Below are positions 34,469-42,483 of a DNA stretch of 51,673 bases, piece by piece. Both the position numbers and the translations under genes were made by a program. Source of the stretch: Paracoccaceae bacterium (GTDB lineage Bacteria > Pseudomonadota > Alphaproteobacteria > Rhizobiales > Stappiaceae). The DNA lies in NCBI GenBank assembly GCA_013373445.1, contig JABXHV010000091.1, positions 1-51,673 on the forward strand, read 5' to 3'. The notes beneath the pieces were generated by a model, which was not told the origin of the DNA, ran no database searches, and saw only the letters and a program-made list of their open reading frames with translations. Numbering within the stretch: position 1 is the stretch's first letter; the number at the start of each line of letters is the position of its first letter.

Positions 34469-34605
34469 GGGGTTTGCTTTGCCTTTGAAACGCACTTGGT
34501 CCGGGACTTGATTGACCTGTAAACCGGATGAATATGGCAGGACTGTCGAACTAGCTTTGACCGTTAGCTCTTGTCTTGACAACCCGTTTCAAGAATAACC
34601 GTTTG

Positions 34606-35502
34606 ATGACCTTCGATCGCTCACCCGTTCCAGTGTTTCGTTTTGCACCTTCGCCCAATGGCTTGCTGCATGCCGGTCACGCCTTTTCCGCACATCTGAA
34701 CTTTGAGGCAGCGCGTGGGCTGGAGGGTCGGTTCTTGTTGCGGATGGAGGACATTGACCAGATCCGCTGTACGTCAGACTTGGAAGCGCAGATGGTTGAG
34801 GATCTGCAATGGCTGGGCCTTTCCTGGGAGATGCCTGTCTTGCGCCAGTCAGAACGGTTTGATGTTTATCGCCAGGCGTTGAAGAAGCTGGATGAGCTAG
34901 GCGTCCTTTATCGCGGCTATTTGAGCCGCGGTGACATTCGCAAGTTTGTGGCCGATTTCGAGGTGGATGGCGCTGTCTGGCCGCGCGATCCAGATGGTGC
35001 GCCGATCTATCCCGGTGATGCGCGTGTTCTGTCTGCTCAAGAGCTTGAAAAACGGCGCGCCGGAGATGGACCTTATTCCCTGAGACTGAATATGAAGGCG
35101 GCGCTTGAGTTGATAGAAGACAGACAGCCGCTTTCGTGGTGGGAGGGCAAAAGTGAATGCCTGACGCCTGAGAGCTGGCTGGAGGGGACGAGAATTGTTG
35201 CCGATCCGTCCGTCTGGGGCGATGTGGTGCTGGCGCGCAAGGATACGCCAACGAGCTATCATTTGTCGGTGGTTGTGGATGATGCAGCGCAGGGCGTGAG
35301 CGATGTCATCCGTGGCAAGGATCTTGAGCCTGCCACGTCTGTGCACCGGTTGTTGCAAGAGCTCCTGGGGTTACCGGAACCGAGGTATCGTCACCATCGC
35401 CTGCTGCTCGATGAGGATGGCGAGAAGCTCTCCAAATCCCGCGCAAGCCTCAGTCTCAAGGCTCTTCGTGAAGCTGGGACTTCGGTTGATCAGCTTTATT
35501 GA
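34606..35502 (+). CDS. gluQ: Glutamyl-Q tRNA(Asp) synthetase (GluQRS)
   Basis: A 298-residue homologue of the glutamyl-tRNA synthetase catalytic domain that attaches glutamate to queuosine in tRNA-Asp. The class I motifs are RFAPSPNGLLHAGHAF (HIGH-like) and KLSKSRASL (KMSKS-like); the anticodon-binding domain is absent, as expected. In the region where many GluQRS have a Cys-rich zinc site, this protein reads GYLSRGDIRKFV, with no Cys, so zinc binding seems lost. I use ATG 34606 (MTFDRSP); an upstream in-frame ATG at 34576 is less likely. It may also be called yadB-type. Confidence 0.92.
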   Translation: MTFDRSPVPVFRFAPSPNGLLHAGHAFSAHLNFEAARGLEGRFLLRMEDIDQIRCTSDLEAQMVEDLQWLGLSWEMPVLRQSERFDVYRQALKKLDELGVLYRGYLSRGDIRKFVADFEVDGAVWPRDPDGAPIYPGDARVLSAQELEKRRAGDGPYSLRLNMKAALELIEDRQPLSWWEGKSECLTPESWLEGTRIVADPSVWGDVVLARKDTPTSYHLSVVVDDAAQGVSDVIRGKDLEPATSVHRLLQELLGLPEPRYRHHRLLLDEDGEKLSKSRASLSLKALREAGTSVDQLY

Positions 35503-35525
35503 TCCTGAGCGGGGTATGCGCGTGA

Positions 35526-36494
35526 CTATTGTGTCGCCCGCCACAGCTCCATCAGTGTCACCCAGATTCCGCTGGTAACAACTGCAAAACCTGTGGTGAT
35601 GGTGATGGCGTTGGCCGACATCGCATGACCGGTGCCATAGCGGTTCGCAAAGATATAGGCGTTGACCCCTGTCGGTGAGGCCGCGGTAATCGTGGCGACT
35701 GCGGTCCAGAGCGGTGACAGGTGGAAGACATAGGCGCAAAAGACAAAAACGACAGCAGGCATCACCATGGTCTTGAGCGTGCTGAGCACGAGGCCGGGCA
35801 ATATGTTGCCGCGAATGCCGTATAGCACCATGCTCATCCCCAATGAGAAAAGGGCAACCGGCAGCGCAGTGGCCGCGATCTGATCCAGAACCGTTTTGAA
35901 AATGCCTTGAACGGGCAAGCCGGTCATACGCCACGCGAGGGCACACAGAATGCCGATAATGATCGGGTTTTGCATCAGCCGCTTGACAATGTTGGCGAGC
36001 AACCCGAGGAGATCCGGATTTTCTCCCACGCCGTCATGTGTTGCGGCGCGCTCCATTGAAATTGCGATGAATACGGTCAGTGTCGGCAGGTGTACGGACA
36101 GCAGGATGAGCAGCGGTGTCAGGCCCTCTTCGCCGTAAACGCTGGAGATTAGTGGCAGGCCTACCATCACGGTGTTGGCGAAGGCCGCGGAAATGGCACC
36201 AATAACCCCGGCGCGTGCATCGCGTTTGAAGACGACACGAATGATCGTGTGCGCCAGCACGCTGATGACAGCCACACCGCTGAAATAGGCACCCCAGAGG
36301 GCCCAAGGGTTTTCATCCTGTAGCTGAAGCACCGCGAGCGTCTTGAACAGCAAAACCGGAATGCCGACGACGAAGACGTATTGTCCGAGAGCTTCACCGA
36401 CGCTTTCTGACAGGATGCCGAGTTTCGCCGCAAGGTATCCAAGTCCGATCAGGATAAAGACGGGAAGGACAATGGATAAGACCTGATAGGACAT
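35526..36494 (-). CDS. AEC family transporter (auxin efflux carrier type)
   Basis: A 322-residue inner-membrane protein with about ten transmembrane segments in two repeats, as in bacterial AEC transporters (MdcF/MleP type), which export or exchange dicarboxylates and related anions. Conserved patterns include the opening VLPVFILIGLGYLAAKLG and FANTVMVGLPLI in the fourth segment. The substrate cannot be predicted. The ATG at 36494 (MSYQVLSIV) is preferred over a start at 36551. The 194 bases up to the histidine kinase on the other strand form a divergent promoter region with no gene. Confidence 0.88.
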   Translation of the reverse strand: MSYQVLSIVLPVFILIGLGYLAAKLGILSESVGEALGQYVFVVGIPVLLFKTLAVLQLQDENPWALWGAYFSGVAVISVLAHTIIRVVFKRDARAGVIGAISAAFANTVMVGLPLISSVYGEEGLTPLLILLSVHLPTLTVFIAISMERAATHDGVGENPDLLGLLANIVKRLMQNPIIIGILCALAWRMTGLPVQGIFKTVLDQIAATALPVALFSLGMSMVLYGIRGNILPGLVLSTLKTMVMPAVVFVFCAYVFHLSPLWTAVATITAASPTGVNAYIFANRYGTGHAMSANAITITTGFAVVTSGIWVTLMELWRATQ

Positions 36495-36688
36495 GAAGAG
36501 CGGATCCGTGCGAGGTTTGGCCTTTGATAACCTCTGTTGAAGTAAAGTCACTGCGATGAGGGCGCAGGTGCTTTTGACGACGAGGTCTGGCTAGGGTGTG
36601 AGCTGTTTTATCAGACATCCTTGCTTAGAAGGCAAGGCTGACCCTGCCGCCAGCGCCACAATGATGATTGACCATATGACAGGTGAGC

Positions 36689-37843
36689 ATGGGTAACAGT
36701 TCGAAAAGGGGAGAGGCACAGGATCTTGCGTTGTTCGCGCATGATCTTCGCACCCCCTTGTCTGCCATTCGGATGCTGGCCGGACTGATCGAGCAGGACG
36801 GTTTGAGTGAGCGGCAACGTGAACGCATGGCTTTGCTCACACGCTCCGTCGATGCGTTGAATGCGATCACGGCAACACTTGTTGAGGCGGATCAGGCTGA
36901 AACCATGCCGGAAGGTCTGGTGCCCCTATTTGAGGATGTGTGCCAGCTGTTTGCCGTTGCAGCGGAGGCCAAGGGTCTGGCGCTAAATGTGGATCGCAGT
37001 GGCTTTGACGACGCCTCTGATCGCCCGCTGGACACCCATGCAGCGGCTGGAATGCGCCGCGCCTTGAGTGCGTTGATCGACAATGCGGTGAAATACACCT
37101 CGACCGGTGAGGTCAAAGTCGAGCTGCGTCATGAAACGGATGCGGATGGTGATGTTGAGATTGTCTTGCACGTTCACGATACCGGTCCGGGCATCCTGGA
37201 AGACGAGCGTCAACGGGTGTTTGAGCAATATATGCGTGGCCGCAATCAGTCTGCGCAAATCCCGGGCGCCGGCCTTGGCCTTTGGGGCGCATCAGAGCAA
37301 ATCAGGGATCTCGGCGGAACGCTGAACCTTCTGGAAGGTACCGGCATTGGTGCCTGTTTTGAAATCCGGATCGCAGCGTCTTGTCTGGCGCCTGAGGTGG
37401 CAAGCGCGGAAGATATTCAACTGGCCGATCATGCCTATATGGATCAATCCGCTCTGCATGTCTTGGTGGTTGATGACAATGAGGTCAATCGGCTGATTTT
37501 ATCCGCTGTTCTGGAATCCTTTTCGGTGTCCTGCGATCTCGTGCCGAGCGGCAAGGATGCTGCCGCATTGGCCGCTGTACGGTCTTATGGAGCTGTTTTT
37601 CTGGATCTTCACATGCCTGACATGGATGGCGTCGACACGGCTTTGGCGTTGAAACGGGTCTGTGGCACCGACTTGCCTCCGCTTGTTGCGGTGACTGCGG
37701 CGGGTGACACGGTTGACCGGGATGCACTGCGCGCTGTCGGGATCCAGGATGTGGTCTTGAAGCCTGTTTCGCCGGAAAGCCTGTTTGAGCTCCTCGTTCG
37801 TTTGCGCGGCGGTGACACGGGCAAGGCAGTGGCGATCGCCTAG
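36689..37843 (+). CDS. Hybrid sensor histidine kinase/response regulator without sensor domain
   Basis: A 384-residue cytoplasmic two-component protein with no membrane segment and no recognisable input domain. It runs HisKA (phospho-acceptor His18 in ALFAHDLRTPLSAIR), HATPase (N box SALIDNAVKYTS, G1 DTGPGILED, G2 GAGLGLWG), then a receiver domain (VLVVDDNEVN, acceptor Asp306 in FLDLHMPDMDG, Lys358 in VLKP). Everything needed for autophosphorylation and phosphotransfer is intact. The signal must come from another protein. The ATG at 36689 is used; a GTG at 36683 is possible. No partner regulator is adjacent. Confidence 0.88.
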   Translation: MGNSSKRGEAQDLALFAHDLRTPLSAIRMLAGLIEQDGLSERQRERMALLTRSVDALNAITATLVEADQAETMPEGLVPLFEDVCQLFAVAAEAKGLALNVDRSGFDDASDRPLDTHAAAGMRRALSALIDNAVKYTSTGEVKVELRHETDADGDVEIVLHVHDTGPGILEDERQRVFEQYMRGRNQSAQIPGAGLGLWGASEQIRDLGGTLNLLEGTGIGACFEIRIAASCLAPEVASAEDIQLADHAYMDQSALHVLVVDDNEVNRLILSAVLESFSVSCDLVPSGKDAAALAAVRSYGAVFLDLHMPDMDGVDTALALKRVCGTDLPPLVAVTAAGDTVDRDALRAVGIQDVVLKPVSPESLFELLVRLRGGDTGKAVAIA

Positions 37844-37953
37844 GGCTTCTTGGCTTTCCATTCAATTAGCGTCTAAAAGATTGGGGTGCTCGGCAATGTG
37901 ATCTGCGCTGCGCGGAGCTGCTCTTTTCTTCGAGACTGCGTGGGAGACTGCTG

Positions 37954-38310
37954 GTGTTCAGAACACTTGTGATTGCCTTCAAGTTGCGGCCCTATTTGTT
38001 TCTGGCGTTTTTCGCCATGTTTGGGCTGACCTTGTTCTTTGGCATCCGTTTCACACTTTCAACCATTTATTGGTCTGATCCTGCGCATATTGATCAACCT
38101 ATCGAAGGCTGGATGACACCGCGCTATGTCGCCCGATCCTGGAAATTGCCGCGTGAAGTCATCGGTCAGGCATTGGATCTGCCTCAAGGTGGTGGGCGTC
38201 CTGCGGTTACGCTCGAGGAGCTGGCTGAGCAACGCGGGCAAAGCCTGGACGAATTGATTGGCGAGCTGACACAAGCCGTAGAAGCCTATCGCTCGCAGGC
38301 CAATGACTGA
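37954..38310 (+). CDS. Small single-span membrane protein of unknown function
   Basis: A 118-residue protein with one transmembrane segment (about 13-37) and a mostly helical C-terminal part, including TPRYVARSWKLPREVIGQAL followed by a polar stretch ending in TLEELAEQRGQSLDELIGEL. Not recognised. It starts with GTG 37954 behind a GGAG site, and its end overlaps the start of the DedA gene by eight bases, which argues that it is a real, coupled gene. Confidence 0.65.
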   Translation: MFRTLVIAFKLRPYLFLAFFAMFGLTLFFGIRFTLSTIYWSDPAHIDQPIEGWMTPRYVARSWKLPREVIGQALDLPQGGGRPAVTLEELAEQRGQSLDELIGELTQAVEAYRSQAND

Positions 38311-38926
38311 GTATCTCTTCAGCCTTGTTGCCCAGTACGGCCTGCCGGTCGTTTTTCTGACTGCTTATCTGTCGTGTCTTGGTATTCCATTCCCGACGTT
38401 CGCGGTGCTGCTGGCTGGCGGTGCCTTTGCAGCCGCGGGCGATCTGGATCTTTGGTCGCTCTGGTTGCTGAGCTTTTTGGGCGCGGTTGGAGGAGACAAC
38501 ACCGGGTATCTCATCGGGCGCAGACTTGGAGAGCCATTCCTGGCGAAGTTTCGGCAGCGCCGGAAAGCGGCTGCCGTTCTGCTGCGTGCAGAGCAGTTCG
38601 TCCAAAGACGCGGGGCAATCGGGGTGTTTTTCTCGCACTGGCTGGTTGCCGCTTTGGGACCTTACGTGAATTTTATTTGTGGAAGCGTTGGTTTTTCCTG
38701 GGCGAGATTTGTGGTCTGGGATGTGTTTGCCGAAGCGATTTGGGTGAGCATCTATATCCTGCTTGGCTATCTGTTCGGCTCCAACCTGAATGTCTTGGTG
38801 ACGCTTGTTGGCGAATGGGGCGGGTTCATCACTGCAGGTGCAGGCACCATCTTGCTTGGCATCTTCCTGATGCGGACGGTCTGGGTTCGCGCCAAGCGGA
38901 TCAGGGCCAGGACAGGCGACTTGTGA
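38303..38926 (+). CDS. DedA family membrane protein
   Basis: A 207-residue inner-membrane protein of the DedA/VTT superfamily. The re-entrant loop GIPFPTFAVLLAGGAFAA and the GDNTGYLIGRRLGEPF motif, with further conserved Arg/Gly pattern in RGAIGVFFSHWLVAALGPYVNFICG, are typical. Some DedA proteins flip undecaprenyl phosphate, so a lipid-carrier role is plausible given the PAP2 gene that follows. The gene overlaps the small membrane protein by eight bases. Confidence 0.9.
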   Translation: MTEYLFSLVAQYGLPVVFLTAYLSCLGIPFPTFAVLLAGGAFAAAGDLDLWSLWLLSFLGAVGGDNTGYLIGRRLGEPFLAKFRQRRKAAAVLLRAEQFVQRRGAIGVFFSHWLVAALGPYVNFICGSVGFSWARFVVWDVFAEAIWVSIYILLGYLFGSNLNVLVTLVGEWGGFITAGAGTILLGIFLMRTVWVRAKRIRARTGDL

Positions 38927-39033
38927 CCATTGCGACCAGGCCCCCTATCGGATCTGTGAACGATTTCACCTGCTGGCCGTCTGTCGCGTGCGCAGGGATT
39001 GGCTGCTCTCCGGAATTAAGATAAACAGCGGTG

Positions 39034-39891
39034 ATGGAGAACGTATCGCATTATGCGCGCGTGACGTTGGAGCGATCACGCATGGTTTGGGACTGGGCTT
39101 TTCGGAACCCGGTCAAGGCTCTCCTTTCCTATCTCGTTTTCGTGTCGCTGTTCTTTCTGATCTTTCCGGGTGTTGATCTTTGGTTCACGGGCCTGTTCCA
39201 CTCGAGCGAGACTGGCTTTTGGGCAAAAACCCAGCCCTTCTTGCGGCGGTTCCGTCATCTTGGGCCGCATATCGTGCAGTGGGTGGCCATCGCCTGTTTG
39301 CTGGCGCTGGTTCTGAAATTGCTCTTTCCGGGCCGCACGCCGTTGATGCCCTTGCGTGTTCCGGTTTTCCTGTTGTCGACGCTGGTGCTGGGGCCGGGCA
39401 TTCTGGTCAATGCGATCTTGAAGAACAATTGGGGTCGCCCGCGCCCGGTGATGGTTGATCTCTTCGGCGGTGACATGCCCTATCAGCCAGTGTGGCTGCC
39501 GACGAATTGGTGTGACACCAATTGTTCGTTTGTCTCTGGTGAAGCGTCTGCTGCAATGTGGTTGTTGGCACTCGTCTTTGTCGCGCCAAAAGCTTGGCGC
39601 TGGGCCTTGGCGTGTTTTCTGATCCCGCTCGGCCTGCTGCTGTCCTTGAACCGGGTGGCCTTTGGTGGCCACTTCCTGTCCGACACGCTGATTTCCTGGG
39701 GCCTGACCCTGTTGCTGATCGTCCTGATGTATCGGTTGCTGTTCTACGTCCGGCCAGCGGGACTGGGGGATCGGAAGCTCGATGAGATCCTCACGCGCAC
39801 CGGCCGCAGGCTTCACGTGGCTTTCCGCAAGATTTTGAACGGCTATCGTATCCGCTGGCGGCGTTTCTGCAAAATGTTCACCAGTGCCTGA
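39034..39891 (+). CDS. PAP2-family phosphatase (lipid A 1-/4'-phosphatase or undecaprenyl-PP phosphatase type)
   Basis: A 285-residue inner-membrane phosphatase with about six membrane segments. The three phosphatase motifs are present: K-x6-RP in KNNWGRPRP, a second motif written SGEAS (no His after SG, as in lipid A phosphatases), and R-x5-H-x3-D in RVAFGGHFLSD. The substrate may be lipid A or undecaprenyl pyrophosphate. The start is ATG 39034; the GTG one codon upstream is the alternative. It follows DedA by about 107 bases. Confidence 0.85.
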   Translation: MENVSHYARVTLERSRMVWDWAFRNPVKALLSYLVFVSLFFLIFPGVDLWFTGLFHSSETGFWAKTQPFLRRFRHLGPHIVQWVAIACLLALVLKLLFPGRTPLMPLRVPVFLLSTLVLGPGILVNAILKNNWGRPRPVMVDLFGGDMPYQPVWLPTNWCDTNCSFVSGEASAAMWLLALVFVAPKAWRWALACFLIPLGLLLSLNRVAFGGHFLSDTLISWGLTLLLIVLMYRLLFYVRPAGLGDRKLDEILTRTGRRLHVAFRKILNGYRIRWRRFCKMFTSA

Positions 39892-39905
39892 CCGCTCAAC
39901 GTGAC

Positions 39906-40367
39906 TTATAGGCTCCTTCCAGTCAGCTCTTTCAAGAGCGTCTGACTGCCTTTTTTCAACATCTCATAAACGTCGTCGAAGCCTCCCGGTCCCCCATAGT
40001 ATGGGTCCGGGACGTCGGTTGGTGGTGTGTCGAGAAACAGGCGCAATTTGGCGTGGGCGGATGCGGGCGCACGGCCGCGCAACGTCGCCAGATTGCTCTC
40101 GTCCATTGCCAGAATAAGGTCGAAGGCTTCGAAGTCGCTTCCTTGAACCTGCCTGGCGCGTTGTGTTGCAATGTCGATACTGTGTCGCCTTGCAACCTCG
40201 ATAGAGCGCGGATCGGGGGCGTTGCCGATGTGCCAGGCGCCGGTGCCCGCGGAATCAAGGTGAAAGAGATCCCGCATGCCAGCCTCGGCAGCTGTGTGGC
40301 CAAAAACACCTTCCGCAAGCGGAGAGCGACATATGTTGCCCAGACAGACGAAAAGAATGGATTGCAT
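39906..40367 (-). CDS. Low-molecular-weight protein-tyrosine phosphatase
   Basis: A 153-residue phosphatase. The P-loop C-x5-R-S is at Cys8-Arg14 (FVCLGNICRSP), and the general acid Asp lies in VPDPYYGG. In bacteria such enzymes act on tyrosine kinases of capsule synthesis (Wzb type) or as arsenate reductase relatives; the LGNICRSP loop fits the former. The ATG at 40367 is preceded by AAGGAAG. The ORF is open for 60 codons upstream, but the start here aligns with the family. Confidence 0.93.
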   Translation of the reverse strand: MQSILFVCLGNICRSPLAEGVFGHTAAEAGMRDLFHLDSAGTGAWHIGNAPDPRSIEVARRHSIDIATQRARQVQGSDFEAFDLILAMDESNLATLRGRAPASAHAKLRLFLDTPPTDVPDPYYGGPGGFDDVYEMLKKGSQTLLKELTGRSL

Positions 40368-40462
40368 GGTCGTGTCTTCCTTGATCCGCTGATGTCGCCA
40401 GTTGAACCCTGACCGGTATATGATGCCGTTACACTGCTGCCCATTTCTTAAAGGAGCAAACC

Positions 40463-40756
40463 ATGCGCCGTAAACTTTCCAGCGATGAAATTTCCGATGC
40501 ATTGCAAGACGCGCCATTGTGGGTGCTGGATGAGGCTGGCATTGCAATCAGCCGCAGTTTCAGGTTTGAGAACTTCAGCGAAGCGTTCGGCTTCATGACC
40601 CGGGCAGCGCTCGCGGCGGAAAAGCTTGATCATCATCCGGAGTGGTTCAATGTCTATCGCCAGGTCGATGTCAGGCTAACCACCCACAGTGTCGACGGCC
40701 TCAGCGGTCTTGATTTCAAGTTGGCAAAGGCGATGGATACGCTTGCGTCTGGCTGA
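40463..40756 (+). CDS. phhB: Pterin-4a-carbinolamine dehydratase
   Basis: A 97-residue enzyme that dehydrates 4a-hydroxytetrahydropterin, recycling the cofactor of aromatic amino acid hydroxylases. The active site LDHHPEWFNVY carries His57 and His58, and a third conserved His is in LTTHSVDGLS (His75). Length is typical. It stands alone, in convergence with the TusA-like gene; no phenylalanine hydroxylase is present here. Confidence 0.92.
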   Translation: MRRKLSSDEISDALQDAPLWVLDEAGIAISRSFRFENFSEAFGFMTRAALAAEKLDHHPEWFNVYRQVDVRLTTHSVDGLSGLDFKLAKAMDTLASG

Positions 40757-40774
40757 GGGGCAAATGCCACTTCG

Positions 40775-40999
40775 TCAGCCCTTGCGTATCAAAAACGAAG
40801 TGCCGTTGCTGGACGTGTTTGACGACAGAACCGTATGGCCGTCTTCATTGCACATATGCGGCAGGTCCAACGTCGACATTGGATCTGTTGTCAGAACGAT
40901 GAGCTGATCCCCTGAAACAAGCTTGCTCAGGGCCTTGCGGGTTTTGAGGACCGGCAAGGGACATTTCAATCCGCGCAGATCCAGTGTCTTGTCTTCCAA
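40775..40999 (-). CDS. TusA-like sulfurtransferase (SirA domain)
   Basis: A 74-residue small sulfur carrier. The motif LDLRGLKCPLPVLKTRKAL has the CPxP sulfur-binding Cys (Cys13). TusA-type proteins pass persulfide sulfur to tRNA thiolation or other sulfur pathways. In-frame ATGs are absent, so I start at TTG 40999, which has GGAG eight bases upstream; the longer open frame to 41215 is a shadow of the divergent gene. Members of the family lie next to thiosulfate or molybdenum genes elsewhere, but not here. Confidence 0.85.
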   Translation of the reverse strand: MEDKTLDLRGLKCPLPVLKTRKALSKLVSGDQLIVLTTDPMSTLDLPHMCNEDGHTVLSSNTSSNGTSFLIRKG

Positions 41000-41116
41000 C
41001 GGTGGCTCCGGTTTGCATTGGGGCCTGCCTGGCCTCGTTATTTGCTCAAAGGTCTCTATATAATGTGGACGCCATATTAGGCGGGGCGATGAGCATGGCA
41101 ATGGGAGATGCGAAAG

Positions 41117-41668
41117 ATGAGTGATCAGGTGGTCAATCCAGTCGACGTTCTGGACTTCTGGTGGCAGGCTGGACCCTCGAAATGGTTCGCTTCTTCCGAC
41201 GACTTTGACGCCCAAATCGCAGAGCGCTTTCTGCCGTCAATCGAGGCTGCCAAGGAAGGAAGGCTCGATGACTGGAGCGAGACGCCGCACGGAGCACTGG
41301 CGCTGATAATTCTGCTCGACCAGTTTACGCGCAATGTCTATCGCGGCAGCGCGCGGGCTTTCGATGCCGATCCGTTGGCGCGGAGCCATGCGGACAAGGC
41401 GGTGAACCAGGGCTTCGACAAGGCCTTTCCAATCGATTCCCGGGCGTTCTTTTATCTGCCGTTTGAACACGCAGAGGACATCGCTTTGCAGGAGCGTTCG
41501 GTTGATCTGTTTCGCGTGTTGGGAAACCGGGAGTTTTACACCTATGCGCTGGAGCATATGGATGTCATCCGGCGCTTCGGGCGGTTTCCGCATCGTAACA
41601 AGGTAATGGACCGCAAGAGCACAGATGAAGAGATCCGCTTTCTGGAGAATGGTGGCTTTTCAGCCTAG
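41117..41668 (+). CDS. DUF924 family protein
   Basis: A 183-residue all-helical cytoplasmic protein of the DUF924 family. The segments VLDFWWQAGPSKWF, PHGALALIILLDQFTRNVYRG and FYLPFEHAED are characteristic; the last His-Ala-Glu-Asp stretch is conserved. The function is unknown. Starts at ATG 41117, with GGGAG upstream, or the ATG at 41108. The 453-base gap downstream to glnK has no gene and holds the nitrogen-regulatory elements described below. Confidence 0.88.
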   Translation: MSDQVVNPVDVLDFWWQAGPSKWFASSDDFDAQIAERFLPSIEAAKEGRLDDWSETPHGALALIILLDQFTRNVYRGSARAFDADPLARSHADKAVNQGFDKAFPIDSRAFFYLPFEHAEDIALQERSVDLFRVLGNREFYTYALEHMDVIRRFGRFPHRNKVMDRKSTDEEIRFLENGGFSA

Positions 41669-41766
41669 CGGACTGCCAAGTTGCTAACGAGATGTAAATA
41701 TTGATCTCGGGCGGCTATTTCTCATGCGATTGCCTCTCCGCAGGGCAGTTTTTGTGCTTTTTTTGG

Positions 41767-41795
41767 AGGCTCTGATTCATCTTGATTCAGAGCCT
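41767..41795 (+). terminator. Hairpin in the DUF924/glnK gap
   Basis: The perfect arms AGGCTCTGA (41767-41775) and TCAGAGCCT (41787-41795) flank TTCATCTTGAT, 98 bases after DUF924. GGCCGTTTT follows, a weak T-rich end, so a terminator is likely but not certain. Confidence 0.5.
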
Positions 41796-41807
41796 GGCCG
41801 TTTTCTG

Positions 41808-41822
41808 TGCATTTTGGGTGCA
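41808..41822 (+). promoter_or_regulatory. Candidate NtrC site upstream of glnK
   Basis: TGCA-N7-TGCA (41808-41822, in TTCTGTGCATTTTGGGTGCAT) resembles a degenerate NtrC upstream activator site. It lies about 130 bases before the sigma-54-like promoter, the usual enhancer distance. The match to TGCACC-N5-GGTGCA is only partial. Confidence 0.3.
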
Positions 41823-41950
41823 TATGATTATAAATTAGGCAATTCCTTTACATGCGCTACAGAGTAAAGATCGTGTAAAGCTTCCGCTTTGCTATCCGTA
41901 GAACTGCTGAAACGGCGGAATTCCCAAGTTTTTGAATTAATTTTTTCAAG

Positions 41951-41966
41951 TTGGCACGTTCCTTGA
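41951..41966 (+). promoter_or_regulatory. Sigma-54-like promoter of glnK-amtB
   Basis: TTGGCACGTTCCTTGA fits the -24/-12 pattern TGGCACG-N4-TTGC, except for A in place of C at the -12 GC. The GG and the 10-base spacing are exact. It lies 156 bases before glnK, as expected for an NtrC-dependent nitrogen-limitation promoter. Confidence 0.6.
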
Positions 41967-42028
41967 TTATCAAGTTGCGACACCGACCCGGCTAAGCGTG
42001 TTCTCGGCCTAGAATTGGCTGCAAATGA

Positions 42029-42460
<432 letters not shown>

Positions 42461-42483
42461 TTTCATTATCGAGGTAGTAAATT

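Noticed and set aside
38374-39024. Plus-strand open frame of 216 codons overlapping DedA
   Set aside because: It is another frame of the DedA gene, with low-complexity Arg/Trp/Cys-rich translation and no signature; DedA itself is certain.
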